The notes beneath the pieces were generated by a model. That model was not told the DNA's origin. It worked only from the letters and a program-made list of their open reading frames with translations, and did no database searches. Shown piece after piece: positions 52,699 through 63,680 of a DNA stretch of 64,000 bases. Made by a program: the position numbers and the translations under genes. Origin of the DNA: Azorinus chamasolen (Eukaryota > Mollusca > Bivalvia > Cardiida > Solecurtidae); the NCBI GenBank assembly GCA_963576725.1, contig OY755237.1:59139873-59203872 (forward strand), written 5' to 3'. Numbering within the stretch: the stretch's first letter is position 1; each line of letters opens with the position of its first letter.

Positions 52699-52854
52699 AA
52701 GTTTGTTGGCTTTAAAATTTGTTTTAGATATATTTTCAATGTGATTTTAGTTGAATGAAAAGCAATAGGATTGTCCAATGTTATGGATCATAATTAAATT
52801 CTGATGTTTTCAGGGTTTGATCTTGATCCAGTGGCAACTGTTGTCAAATATAAG

Positions 52855-53309
52855 TTAACCCTTTACCTGATAGAGACACCTTTTCACACTTTTGCAAACA
52901 AAGAAGACCCAGATAACATGGCTGCTGTAGGAACCATCTGACTAGGATCTGCTCTGTTTGCTTATGAAATACAGTAAAACCTCTCTATAACGGCCACTAA
53001 ATTACATCAAGTATTTTGTGTTAAAGGCAGGTGGTTGCTTAAAGCAAGGTGAAAGTAAAACAGAACGATCCTATAGGAGCGTTCTGTTTTACTTTCACCT
53101 TGCTTTCAGCAGCCACCTGTCCTAAATACAAACTAATTAACACAATTTAGTGGTCGTTATAGAGAGGTTTTACTGTACTGCAGATCAGGTTCTACAATTT
53201 CTGCCATGGCCAAATTATACAGTGTTCATATGTAATTTTAAAAATGGAGCTAACAAATGGCCATAATGCTTTTATTTCTTATTCGAATAGTCATGAGGTA
53301 AAGGGTTAA
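52855..53309 (+). mobile_element. TTAA-1 MITE hosting TA-1
   Basis: TTAACCCTTTACCTGATAGA to ATGAGGTAAAGGGTTAA. TA-1 split CTTATGAAATA from TACTGCAGATCAGG, duplicating TA. Confidence 0.8.
52970..53177. mobile_element. TA-1 MITE nested in TTAA-1
   Basis: CAGTAAAACCTCTCTATAAC to GTTATAGAGAGGTTTTACTG; core ACGATCCTATAGGAGCGT. Confidence 0.85.
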
Positions 53310-53519
53310 GGCCTGATTGGCACCGTTATTGTTAAAGTGTTTTTGTCAGGCTGCTGTTGATAGATATCCACCTAATCAAGTTGGAAAACGTAGATAAGTT
53401 TGTGTCAAAGTTGATAATTTGCTGGTGTTTAATAATGTCAGTTTGTATTTGCTAGTTATGGATGGTGCACCGTAGCTGATTTTGTTCCATGTACATCAAC
53501 TGTTCACTGTAGCGTCACA

Positions 53520-53767
53520 TTAACCCGTTACCTGTTCAATATTAATGTAAGAAATAATGACATCATGAATATTTATTAGCCTAATTTTCAAAATGTAAAA
53601 TTGTCAAGGCAATTGTTTGCTTTGACAAAAACTGTAGCATGTCATAAGCAAACAGAGCAGACCCTGATCAGATGGCTCCTTTAGGGGTCTCTGATCTGGA
53701 TCTACTCTGTTTACAAATGCGTGAAAATGCGTTTACATGTACATATGTATATGAAGGAAAGGATTTA
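53520..53767 (-). mobile_element. TTAA-1 MITE
   Basis: TTAACCCGTTACCTGTTCAA to ATGAAGGAAAGGATTTA; core GGCTCCTTTAGGGG. Confidence 0.78.
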
Positions 53768-54020
53768 GCTAGAGTTTCGAATCCCTCCTAATGTTAGGAC
53801 TGATCCTTACTTCTGATATAGTTTATGGTAACTGGAACCAGCATTGTAACTAGTCCCTCTTTCTTGAAAGTAGCCATTCATAAAGATAAAATATTTAACA
53901 CTTTACCTTTTTCATGCCTATGGGGACAGAGTAGACACAGATCAGACAGTTAAAACCCATGGAGAGGGAGATCAGGTGTCTAAAAACTCTATCTATAACA
54001 GTGATATGATATTTTTTATG

Positions 54021-54275
54021 TTAACCCATTCCCTCATAAGCTATATTTAAACCCAACCTCTTTTAAAAAAAACTACTGAAAAGTAGTACTTACTACAAAA
54101 AAGGAACTTTTAGAATTGTGTAGTTTTGAAACCATGGAGCACATGCTCTATTTATCACAATGGTTTCAAAACTACAAAATTCTAAAAATGTTCCTTTTCT
54201 CTTGTTAATGCTCCTTTTGGGTAGATTTATTCAAAGAAGTTGGATCTAAAAATAGCCTATGAGAGAAAGGGTTAA
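54021..54275 (+). mobile_element. TTAA-2 MITE, symmetrical variant
   Basis: TTAACCCATTCCCTCATAAG to GAGAGAAAGGGTTAA. Both halves show GGTAGATTTATT-type sequence inverted, so the whole element is a foldback; centre ACCATGGAGCACATG. Confidence 0.7.
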
Positions 54276-54504
54276 ACCTTTCTCAGTTGAATATTCATGT
54301 TGGAAATTATGACACCATGCATAATTATTTATTAGCTCAGTTTTTATAATAGCATAACTTATGTACACAAGATTTGTTGGAATTGGTACAAAGTGCAAAG
54401 TCGTCTATAATAATTTCATAAACTAACAGAGCAGACTCTGATCAGATCTAGTTCTACTCTGTTTGCAAAGGCATCAAAAGGTGTTTATATGAAGGAAAGC
54501 ATTA
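54272..54504 (-). mobile_element. TTAA-1 MITE sharing a TTAA
   Basis: TTAAACCTTTCTCAGTTGAA start, short hairpin GCAGACTCTGATCAGATC, TATATGAAGGAAAGC end. Confidence 0.7.
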
Positions 54505-54759
54505 TCTGATATGCTAAGTTTCTTTTGAGTGTGTTGACCAAGGAGCAAATAGCTTGCATACTGATCTGATTAATCTGGATGTAAGCTGATTGCACATGTC
54601 AGCAGCATTCATAAAACCTTAAGCAGAATGACTAACTCTTTGCACACTAGCATCAAAATTTGTGATAACTTGGCATTTTATCAGGATCCAAATTGTTTGA
54701 ACATACATGGATATGTAATAGACAAATTAACTCGAGAATTGCTGCAGACATAGTGTTTG

Positions 54760-54960
54760 CTTATACACCTTTCTGTGCCTTTACTCCTATAGGAACCGTC
54801 TGATCAGGGTCTGCTCTGTTTGCCTATGATATAATATAGATATGATTCTACAGTTTCTGCCATGGCTAAAAATTCCTGTGTCCATGTGCTACTGTAACAA
54901 TTTAATCTAATTAATATTCATGATGTCATAAAATCTTACATGAATATTCATGGGGTTAAT
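54760..54960 (+). mobile_element. TTAA-1 MITE, left hairpin arm lost
   Basis: CTTATACACCTTTCTGTGCC start, core ACTCCTATAGGAACC, right end TTCATGGGGTTAA. Confidence 0.7.
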
Positions 54961-55091
54961 AAAACTACCAGTACTTATGCAAGATAGTGTATATGACAAT
55001 CCACAATATGTATGTTTAAAATTTTACACTTTGCGTACTACGTAATTGTCGTCTGCTGCAATTCTGAAAGTTAACTTTCCCATCATTTCTT

Positions 55092-55322
55092 TTAACCCAT
55101 TCCCTCCTACTGACACATTTTGACATCTCTGTAAAAGTCAGTTTTTGAAACCATTGTGATAAATAGAGCATTTGCTCCTTCGGAGCAAATGCTCTATTAT
55201 TACAATGGTTTCAAAACTACACAATTCTAAAAAAAAAATCCTTTTCTCTACTAAATGTTCTTTTTTGGTAGATTTATTCAAAGGGGATAGGTCTAAAAAT
55301 AGACTAGGAGGGAATGGGTTAA
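55092..55322 (-). mobile_element. TTAA-2 MITE
   Basis: TTAACCCATTCCCTCCTACT to GGAGGGAATGGGTTAA; core TTTGCTCCTTCGGAGCAAA. Confidence 0.83.
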
Positions 55323-55656
55323 GAAATGTAGTCAAAGTATCAAACCAATGTGATGCTGAGTTGCAGATGTCTCATCTGTTTCCAAACTGTTTGTATAGGA
55401 AATCACAAATTTGCTACTAGCATTTGGAGTAATACTGGTAAATTGTAGTTTTGTCTGTGTCATTGCAACTGTTTGTCCTGTATTGTATTATTTGTTATTT
55501 ATATATCTGTGTGTTTTTGCTATTACGTTTTTTGCATAGGTCTGTGTATATTTGTTTTGCAACAGCAATAAGTTCTATGTTTTAAAAAGAATCTACAGTA
55601 GGTTATGGTAATGTGCCAATGGTACCGGTAAGCTTTATGTCAGCTCATAGATTTAC

Positions 55657-55811
55657 TTAACCCTTTCCCTCATGTAAACACATTTTCAAACCTTTGCAAA
55701 TAGAGTAGACCCGTATCAGTTTTTTCCAATACCAAAATAATCCTGTGCATATATACCATTATAAAACTATTTGTGATGACATTATATCTTACATGAATAT
55801 TGAGGGGTTAA
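55657..55811 (+). mobile_element. TTAA-1 MITE, hairpin deleted
   Basis: TTAACCCTTTCCCTCATGTA to ATATTGAGGGGTTAA; only one AGAGTAGACCCGTATCAG arm. Confidence 0.72.
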
Positions 55812-55895
55812 CCGTTTCCCTGTTACTCTTATCACTTGTAGCTATCCACCAATATTTGTTCAGTACAAGTACCAGACTTTGTCCTATAGAACTGT

Positions 55896-56146
55896 TTAAC
55901 CATTTCCCTGTTGAATATTCATGTAGGAATGCATGACATCATTAATATTAATTAGATAACTTGTTTTATAAGGGCATATGAACACATGACATTTTGGCTT
56001 ATATAGAAACTGTAGAATGATATGGATATTATACTATAAGCATACAGAGCAGACCCTGATCAGATGGCTCCTGTAGTAGCCATCTGGTCTGGGTCTACTC
56101 TGTTTGCAAAGGCATGAAAAGGCGTTTGTATGAGGGAAAGGGTTAA
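55896..56146 (-). mobile_element. TTAA-1 MITE
   Basis: TTAACCATTTCCCTGTTGAA to ATGAGGGAAAGGGTTAA; core GGCTCCTGTAGTAGCC. Confidence 0.83.
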
Positions 56147-56204
56147 CCTTCTTGTCCACTCAATAGTGATGAGCTGTTTTCATGAAGAATGCACAATAAT
56201 TTTT

Positions 56205-56395
56205 GAATGCTGAATTTATAGTCCATAATTGTTTAAGAGCAGGGTTCATTCCTTATGAAAGGGTATAATTTGTTAGAGAATTTTGAATGACAAACAGTGC
56301 AGACACTGATCAGACGGATCCCTTAGGAACCCTCAGATCTGGTTCTACACTGTTTTCAAAAGCTAGTATACCTGTTTTCTGCATTTAAAAGGTTA
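56205..56395 (+). mobile_element. TTAA-7 MITE
   Basis: GACAAACAGTGCAGACACTG arm, core GGATCCCTTAGGAACC, right end GCATTTAAAAGGTTAA. Confidence 0.55.
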
Positions 56396-56484
56396 AGCAA
56401 ACTATGTTGTCTCAGTAGGACCTCCTTTTCATTTCACCAAATTGTGTCTCTAGATCAACAGGAAAAGGTGTGTGCCCAAGTCCT

Positions 56485-56630
56485 AAAATCATCATTTCTC
56501 CACCAAACCCTATGTTGTGACCACTCTATATAATTGTCTTTTCAAGATGATTCTAAAGAGTGGTCACAACATAGGGTTTGGTGGAAAAATAAAAGAGTTA
56601 TTCTTGAAAATGTTTTAATTTATGCCTCTT
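56485..56630. mobile_element. HP-family hairpin MITE
   Basis: CTCCACCAAACCCTATGTTG and CAACATAGGGTTTGGTGGA form arms about 45 bases long around CTTTTCAAGATG. The best hairpin of its family here. Confidence 0.7.
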
Positions 56631-57477
56631 ATCTGTACCCCTGGTCTCACAAGTGAGTTCAGACTGAACAATTTGCGCATAATTTTATGGTTTCTATTTC
56701 AGCATTTTTCTAATCAAAAACATTATGTTTTGGATCCTGATCAGTTTAAAACCATTTCTACAGGTCATTTTGTCAGGTATCTTTTTATCAATCACTTCAC
56801 TTGATCTTTTTTTGTCTATATATTGCAGCTTTATTTTTCGTGTTGCCAAATTGTTTGCCAATTATTAGCTTGTCTGTTATTCTAAAAAAAATAGTTATGT
56901 TATTTCCGTAGCTCTGGGGTTGTCACAATGACTCTGTGAAACCTTGACCCCATTTTAAACTTTATTTCCTTGTGTGTATTTTTTAATTTATCTGAGGTTA
57001 ATTTCATATTGAGGGATGTTCCTGCAAACATTTCGATGTGACCTTTGCACAAAATAATTTGTGAAGCAAACAGGGCAGGTCCTGAGCAGAGGATTTTATC
57101 AGGATATTGAAAGAATGATTTATGACTCCTTCAGGTGCCCTCTGGTCTGGGTCTATACTGTTTACATCTGGTCCGTTATCTGGACACTAGGCATACATGA
57201 GTTTACCTTTGGTCAGGATCTCAACACTGTTACAGCTAATCCTATCAAACATTACACACTTTGTCAACATTACGAGGACCGTAACCCCATCTTATATAAT
57301 GGCATATGTCTGTTTAAAACGATCAAAACCTAGAATATTTCCTATCCGATGAGTGTTGTCAACTCACATTATTTTTGTGTATATGATTTTAATCTTTCAT
57401 AATATTTGTAGTTACATAATATGCCATCAAAATAATTGTCTGATTTTCATGATCAGGTCAGATCTGCATGATTTTTA

Positions 57478-57700
57478 CTAACCCTTTACTCCATAAATAC
57501 ACCTTTTATGCTTTTGCAAGCAGAGTAGATCCTGATCAGGTGGCTCCAGTAGGATCCATTTGATCAGGGTCTGCTCTGTTTGCTTATGGAATTCTGCAGT
57601 TTCTGTCATGGCAAAACATGCCATTAAATAAAACCTAAGTTAATAAATATTCATAATATTCATTATTTTGTAGATGAATATTCATGGAGTACAGAGTGAA
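57478..57700 (+). mobile_element. TTAA-1 MITE
   Basis: CTAACCCTTTACTCCATAAA to ATGGAGTACAGAGTGAA; core GGCTCCAGTAGGATCC. Confidence 0.75.
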
Positions 57701-57776
57701 TACCAGAAGTCATTTAGATGTTGGTAACATCATTTCGTGTCATTTTTAGGATGTTGAAATATTGGAAAGATTGAGC

Positions 57777-58147
57777 TACCCTAATTAATCAAAGTATTCA
57801 GACAGGCAGACATTGTCAAATAGTTTAAACCCAGATCAGACTGATCCAGATGGAGCAGTTTAATCTGAAGCAGTTTGATCTGGGTCTCCACTATTTGCTA
57901 CTACAGTAATATCAGTCCATAAGTGACCATTCATTCATTAACATAGGAATCTTAAAATGCAGGTGGTTGCTTCATATAGGAGCTTTCTGCATTACTTTTG
58001 ACCTGCATTAAGCTACCACCTGTCTTACAGACCCATAATTAGACCTGTATGTCAGTCTTATTTAAAGTTATCCAAATTATATCAAATTGACATACAATGT
58101 ATTATAGTTTACAAAACCATGGAGATTGGGTATTCAAACACTTGGGG
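57777..58147 (+). mobile_element. LAG-family MITE hosting a TA-3 fragment
   Basis: ACCCTAATTAATCAAAGTAT and AACACTTGGGGTAATTG ends. A shortened TA-3 (57904-58050, CATATAGGAGCTTTCTGC) lies inside. Confidence 0.55.
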
Positions 58148-58154
58148 TAATTGA

Positions 58155-58269
58155 AGGAGCTCCTATAGGAGCTTTCTGTATTACTTTTGTCTTGCATTAA
58201 GCTACCACCTGTCTTATAGACTCATAATTAGACCTGCTTTAATGGTCATTTAAGACAGGTTCTACTGTA
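58155..58269. mobile_element. TA-3 MITE, right half
   Basis: Begins in the core GAGCTCCTATAGGAGC and ends TTTAAGACAGGTTCTACTGTA. Confidence 0.65.
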
Positions 58270-58317
58270 ACAGTTTAATTGGTATCTGTACTATTGGTTA
58301 CCCCCATCAGTTTCATA

Positions 58318-58516
58318 TACAGTAAAACCTCTCTATAATGGCCACTAAATTAGTTGGTAATTAGGACAGGTGGCTGCTTAAAGCAAGGTGAAAGTAAAAC
58401 AGAACGCTCCTATAGGAGCGTTCTGTTTTACTTTCACCTTCCTTTAAGCAACCACCTGCCTTTAACACAAAATACTTAATGTAATTTAGTGGTCGTTATA
58501 GAGAGGTTTTACTGTA
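58318..58516. mobile_element. TA-1 MITE, near-consensus
   Basis: CAGTAAAACCTCTCTATAAT to GTTATAGAGAGGTTTTACTG; core ACGCTCCTATAGGAGCGT in 40-base arms. Confidence 0.85.
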
Positions 58517-59179
58517 ATTGAGTTATGCAGCTTTGCACACCGATGGATAAGGGAGCTTTGGTGCCTGAATATTCAGAATAAATATGGTATAATGGTCTAC
58601 CCTATCACTCATCAGTAACTGTAATATTTTATTTGTGTGGCCTTTATTAGCTCAGTGGTACATCATGAGTTCAATTCACAGAAGAGTTTCACACATTCCC
58701 TGTTGTCATGTATGTACTACCTGGGTTATTAGAGGCATGTCTGCAAGATACTTTTTATAACCTTGTAACCAGTGTAGATCCTGATCTGATGTCATGTCTG
58801 CAAGGTCAGTAAATCCGATAGTTGCACTCATTGCTTAATCTTTAGTACCTTAGCAACAAATTACATGTGATGTTAAGTAAATGGGCATCTGTTCGGGATA
58901 AAAACTGTTTGAAACATTGATTATGTCTTAGAAAAGAAATGCAAAATATCCATATTTCCTGAATGTCGATCCACAGAACTGTCTTCATTACGAGGACTGG
59001 TATACAGTTTGTAAGACAATCTTTATACAGAATTTTGTGTTCCTCACTGTTTGCCATTGATAAAGTTTCTTCCGATTGTTATTGCAGTGAAAAAACGTCT
59101 AGTAAAGATGAAATTTGAAGACACTTTCTTTCAATTTCAGAGTGTTAAAGGTTAACAAAGTTTACAACTTAATAATCAT

Positions 59180-59408
59180 TTAACCCATTCCCTCATATTG
59201 ATGCTTTTCGATGCCTCTGTAGAAGTCACTTTTTGAAACTATTGTGATAAATACAGCATTTGCTCCATAGGAGCAAATGCTGTATTTATCACAATGGTTT
59301 CAAAACTAAGCAATTCTAAAATTCACCTTTTTTCTAGTAAATGTTCCTTTTCAGTAGATTCATTCAAGGAGGTTGGATCTTAAAATAGCCTATGAGGTAA
59401 TGGATTGA
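59180..59408 (-). mobile_element. TTAA-2 MITE
   Basis: TTAACCCATTCCCTCATATT to TGAGGTAATGGATTGA; core TTTGCTCCATAGGAGCAAA. Confidence 0.8.
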
Positions 59409-59597
59409 ACCTTTCAGTGCCAATGTTCTTTGCAAACAATATAGACCCAGATGAGGACTCCTAGAAGAGGAGCCTTCTCACCGGGGTCTGCATTGTTTGT
59501 CATATTCCATGTTTCTTTTAAAACAAATCCCTAATCATTCATGATCAGCTTGACTTGTTTGAATTTTGGAATAGTCTATTTTAAATTTGAGAGTTAA
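59405..59597 (+). mobile_element. TTAA-5-like MITE
   Basis: TTGAACCTTTCAGTGCCAAT to TTTGAGAGTTAA; hairpin AGGACTCCTAGAAGAGGAGCC. It abuts the previous element through one shared four-base site. Confidence 0.6.
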
Positions 59598-60098
59598 AAG
59601 GGTTGTAATTTAGTATTTTCAGTATAATACATGTAGTTGCAGTTTGGATGACATCAAGTTTACTTGCATGTAGAATTTTCTTTTCAAAGTCATTTATAAT
59701 GAAGAATTCTGTGATAGATTTTCCTCTTACGCAACTTGCATAGAGTAGCATTTTAGTTTTTATCATAGGAATGAATTTTTCAATACTAACTTTATCTGTA
59801 GTAGTTTATTGCCATAGTAACTGTCTTCTGCCTAAGTTATTTATTTCCTGATGAAATTCTTTTCTGCCCATTTCTATTCTCTAAACTATCAGAATAAAAG
59901 ATAGTACTGGTGTCATCTGTATTGAATCTGTTTGCAGGGCTGTAGGTAAGAAGGGTAATTAATATATGATTGATATTTCTCTGTACAACTCATTAGAATC
60001 ACCTCTCTGAGGTGATTTCTGAGTTACAGCAATGTAGGGTTTGGCTGAGAAGTAAAATATTTTAATAGACCAGTATTCATCTCATCTATAGCTTTGCT

Positions 60099-60316
60099 TA
60101 ACCCTTTCCCTCATAAAAACGCCCTTAACACCTAGGCAAAAAGAGTAGACCCAGATCAGACAGCTCCTATAGGAGCTGTCTGATAAGGATCTGCTCTGTT
60201 TGCTTATGAAATAATATGGATCTGATTCTTCAGTTTTTATATGAGCAAAAAATTCCATTGAATATTTTACATTACAAAAAATAAGTTTGCATATATGTTT
60301 GTTAAGGAAAGGATTA
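60099..60316 (+). mobile_element. TTAA-1 MITE
   Basis: TTAACCCTTTCCCTCATAAA to TGTTAAGGAAAGGATTA; core AGCTCCTATAGGAGCT. Confidence 0.75.
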
Positions 60317-60606
60317 TAGTAAATATGTGCACTTTCAAAGTTGCAAACATTACAGACAGGAAGTTATTATAATCGAGCAGCTCTGTGTGAAAAAGGATCT
60401 TATTGCTTCTCAAACATTGTAGCCTAGTCACTGCAGCATCCGATCAAGGTCTGAACAGTTCATTAATCATCAGTACCTGTAGGAATTAGTTCACTATCTT
60501 TTCTTACAGCATAAAAGTTGATCAGATATAGTAAAACCTCTCTAAAAGAACCAGCAAAACAAGGTATAATTCTGAGTCTTATAGGCAGGTGAGCTTTTGT
60601 TCTGTA

Positions 60607-60831
60607 TTAACCCTTTTCTCCATAAGCTATTTTTAGATCCAACCACTTTGAATAAATCTACCGAAAAGGAGCATTAACTAGAGAAAAGGAAATTTTTAGA
60701 ATTTTGTAGTTTGAAACCATTGTGATAGAGCATTTGCTCCTATAGGAGCAAATGCTCTATTTATCACAATGGTTTCAACAGGTGACTTTTACAGAGGCGT
60801 AGAAATGCTTATTTATGGAGGAAAGGGTCAA
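60607..60831 (+). mobile_element. TTAA-2 MITE
   Basis: TTAACCCTTTTCTCCATAAG to ATGGAGGAAAGGGTCAA; core TTTGCTCCTATAGGAGCAAA. Confidence 0.82.
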
Positions 60832-61054
60832 GTCTTTGCATGCATGTGGCAGATTCTCCTGCCATTTATGACCTATCCAAATAGGCTGGATCGAGATCAG
60901 GCCTCACAAAATGGGACCTGATCTTAGATCCAAACTGTTTGTCTCTCAGCTCCAACTTCAATCAGAAAGAAAATTAATACATGTAGTTTGAAAAATGTTG
61001 CAGATCTTCGACAATCGAACAGACAACTAAATTACTTAGCATGCAAAGAATTAA
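60828..61054 (+). mobile_element. TTAA-6 MITE
   Basis: TCAAGTCTTTGCATGCATGT to TAGCATGCAAAGAATTAA; hairpin decayed (GATCGAGATCAGGCC). Confidence 0.6.
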
Positions 61055-61192
61055 GTAATCATCTGCCTCTAAAGAGGTCCAGGACTCTTCATTAGTGGTC
61101 ACTATAGAGAGGTTATACTGTATTGGTAGAGAGGGGTTCATTAGTACAGAGGAACGAATTAGTACAGAAGAGTGCATTATTACTGAACACTG

Positions 61193-61370
61193 TACAATAA
61201 AACCCCTCTAAACCTGACATTCAATTTAGTATCAATAACAGTCGTGGAGACAGGTGGCAGCTTAATGCAGGGTGAAAATCATGCAGAAAGCTCCTAGAGG
61301 ATTAACACCCTGCCTAACAGTATCTAAATTCTTCTCTACTAGAATTATGGTTTAGAGGGGTTTTACTGTA
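61193..61370. mobile_element. TA-4 MITE, one arm deleted
   Basis: CAATAAAACCCCTCTAAACC to TTTAGAGGGGTTTTACTG; the palindrome stops after AAGCTCCTAGAGG. Confidence 0.75.
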
Positions 61371-61639
61371 GATATATTTTGTGTATTTATGTTTGTGGAG
61401 TTTTGTGGTTTTTTGTCAGAGTATACGTAGTTCTATGATAAGCTGTATTTTAGAATGGTGTCTGATTTACATATCAACAGTTAATCTGCCTTACATAAAT
61501 CGGCCGTGTATCGAAGTTTAATTAAATTGAACTGAACCTGCATCTCTTGTGTTTTTTATCACTTCTCTCGGACCTTGAACAAGCTATTAAAGCAAATTGA
61601 CCCCTCAATTTATTTTCATGATTTCAAGTTTATCGGATT

Positions 61640-61793
61640 GTGGATTAACTCTTTGTGGATTGTGAATGACACAATGAACAATGGAGTTTTTTTCATGATA
61701 GAAACTGAAGAATTTGGTCTGTATTATAAGAAAAAAGGAGCCGTCTCATCTGGATCTACTCTGTAAAGGCATATTTATGGAATAAAGGGTTAA
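61640..61793 (-). mobile_element. TTAA-1 MITE, truncated
   Basis: GATAGAAACTGAAGAATTTG, a single arm GGAGCCGTCTCATCTGGAT and right end ATGGAATAAAGGGTTAA. Confidence 0.6.
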
Positions 61794-61983
61794 CCTTTTA
61801 AATGATGAATATTGGCCATTCAGTACTGAACTACTGAGTCCATTCAATATGAAAGGCCTAAAGTTTCTAGAGGACTGTGAATGACAGACAGTGCAGACCC
61901 TGATCAGAGGAGTCCTCCAACCTGGGTCTACACTGTTCACAAAAATACTAGTATGTCCGTTTCCCACATTCAATAGGATAATA
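61790..61983 (+). mobile_element. TTAA-7 MITE sharing a TTAA
   Basis: TTAACCTTTTAAATGATGAA, arm GACAGACAGTGCAGACCCTG, core GAGGAGTCCTCC, end TTCAATAGGATAA. Confidence 0.55.
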
Positions 61984-62269
61984 ATGAGTAATTAGATCTG
62001 CTCCATTTCTCAAAGTTCTTTTCAAATAAGAGTGTTTCGATGGAACAAATGTGACATCTGCTGAAAGCACGACAATAGATAGATGGACAATGTCGCCTAA
62101 ATATTGTCAAGCTACAACAGATGAAAAGCCCAATACCTCAGTACTTCATCTGGGTCCAAACTGTTTGTATAGGTTATTATATATTCATCAATATTAGTAA
62201 GAAATTCAGTCAACCATATCTCATCCAAACAAATTTTAGATAAAAGAAAGGCTTGGGAAAAAAATATGT

Positions 62270-62520
62270 TACACCTTAATAACCCAAAGTATTCGGACAA
62301 GTAAACTTGGGAATATAATCAAAATTCCAAAGTATTCAAACAAACTTAAGCAAATAGTATAGACCTAGATAACTGCTGAAGGAGCAGTTTGATCAAGGTC
62401 TTCACTATTTGCTACAATGTCAGTCAAAGTCATCAAAATGAGACTAATTTATAAAATATTCAGCATTACAAACTTAGTGGGATGAGAAGATTGGGTGTCT
62501 GAATAGTTGAAGTATATACA
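62270..62520 (+). mobile_element. LAG-family MITE
   Basis: TAACCCAAAGTATTCGGACA start, hairpin CTGCTGAAGGAGCAGTTTG, end GTGTCTGAATAGTTGAAG. Confidence 0.5.
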
Positions 62521-62521
62521 G

Positions 62522-62688
62522 TACAGTAAATCCCCTCTAAACCGGACATTAACTTCAGTAAAAATAATGGTTCTGAAGACTGGTGGCAACTTAATGCAAG
62601 GTGACCCTGCATTTAGCAACCACCTAAATTCTAAATAGTGTCTAAATTCTTCTCTACTAGAATTCCCGTTTAGAGGGGTTTTACTGTA
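62522..62688. mobile_element. TA-4 MITE, centre deleted
   Basis: CAGTAAATCCCCTCTAAACC to TTTAGAGGGGTTTTACTG; centre reduced to TGCAAGGTGACCCTGCA. Confidence 0.78.
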
Positions 62689-62854
62689 ATTTTCACAAAA
62701 TATGTGTTGGATTGTTGGAGAAAATCAGTTGTACATGGAGAAAAACAAAAAAGACAAAGACATTATACATTAAGTTATTTAATTATCTGTTCTGGGCAAG
62801 GAGTAATCTAACAAAATCAGTAACCATTATCCTGCTAATCAACTGCTGTCTGAC

Positions 62855-63083
62855 CTAACCCCTTTCCTCATAGGTTATTTATAGATCCAACCTCTTTGAA
62901 TACATGTACCCAAAAGGAGCATTAACTAGAGAAAAGGAAAAAATTTAGAATTTTGTAGTTTGAAACCATTGTGATAAATAGAGCATTTGCTCCTATAGGA
63001 GCAAATGCTCTATTTATCACAATGGTTTCAATAAGTGATTTTAACAGAGGCGTAGAAAGGCGTATTTATGGAGGAAAGGGTAA
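62855..63083 (+). mobile_element. TTAA-2 MITE
   Basis: CTAACCCCTTTCCTCATAGG to ATGGAGGAAAGGGTAA; perfect palindrome around TTTGCTCCTATAGGAGCAAA. Confidence 0.83.
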
Positions 63084-63352
63084 AACTGTCACCTTTCTAT
63101 TCTTTCAAATAATGTTTTCTCCCATTTCTTATCAAAGAAATAGTCCCATCAAATAGTTTGGAACCCAACGAGATGCCAAACTACTAAGCATCTCGTCTGA
63201 TTCTAAATTGTTTGCAAGGGTTATCACCATTTTGCCATGCAGTAACATGCTAAAGGCTTAAACATATAAAAATCACCTGACAGTTCATAAAAATTATAAC
63301 TGCCTTTTCAAAGGTAATTATGCTACAAGAATTTCATCCTGTGTGCCATTAG

Positions 63353-63635
63353 TTAACCCTATACTCCATAAATACACCTTTCTATGCCATTGCAAAGTAG
63401 ACCCAGATCAAACATCTGACCAGGTTCTGCTCTGTTTGCTTATGATATAATATAGATATGATTTTACATTTTCTGCCATGACCAAAACTTCCTTTGTCCA
63501 TGTGCTATTATAACTAATTATGGTTTCTGCCATGGCAAAATATTTCTGTGTTGATATGCCATAGAATATTTATATCTTATAAATATTCATGATCTCATTA
63601 TTTCTTACATAAATATTCATGGAGTAAAGGGTTAA
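63353..63635 (+). mobile_element. TTAA-1 MITE
   Basis: TTAACCCTATACTCCATAAA to ATGGAGTAAAGGGTTAA; hairpin shortened and a TTTCTGCCATGRCMAAA segment duplicated. Confidence 0.78.
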
Positions 63636-63680
63636 GTACTCATCTTATCTAAAGCTCTGGGGTCAAAGTCACTATTTTGA

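Noticed and set aside
57061..57333. 90-codon frame MKQTGQVLSRG...
   Set aside because: Begins inside a decayed MITE hairpin (GCAAACAGGGCAGGTCCTGA) and shows no domain.
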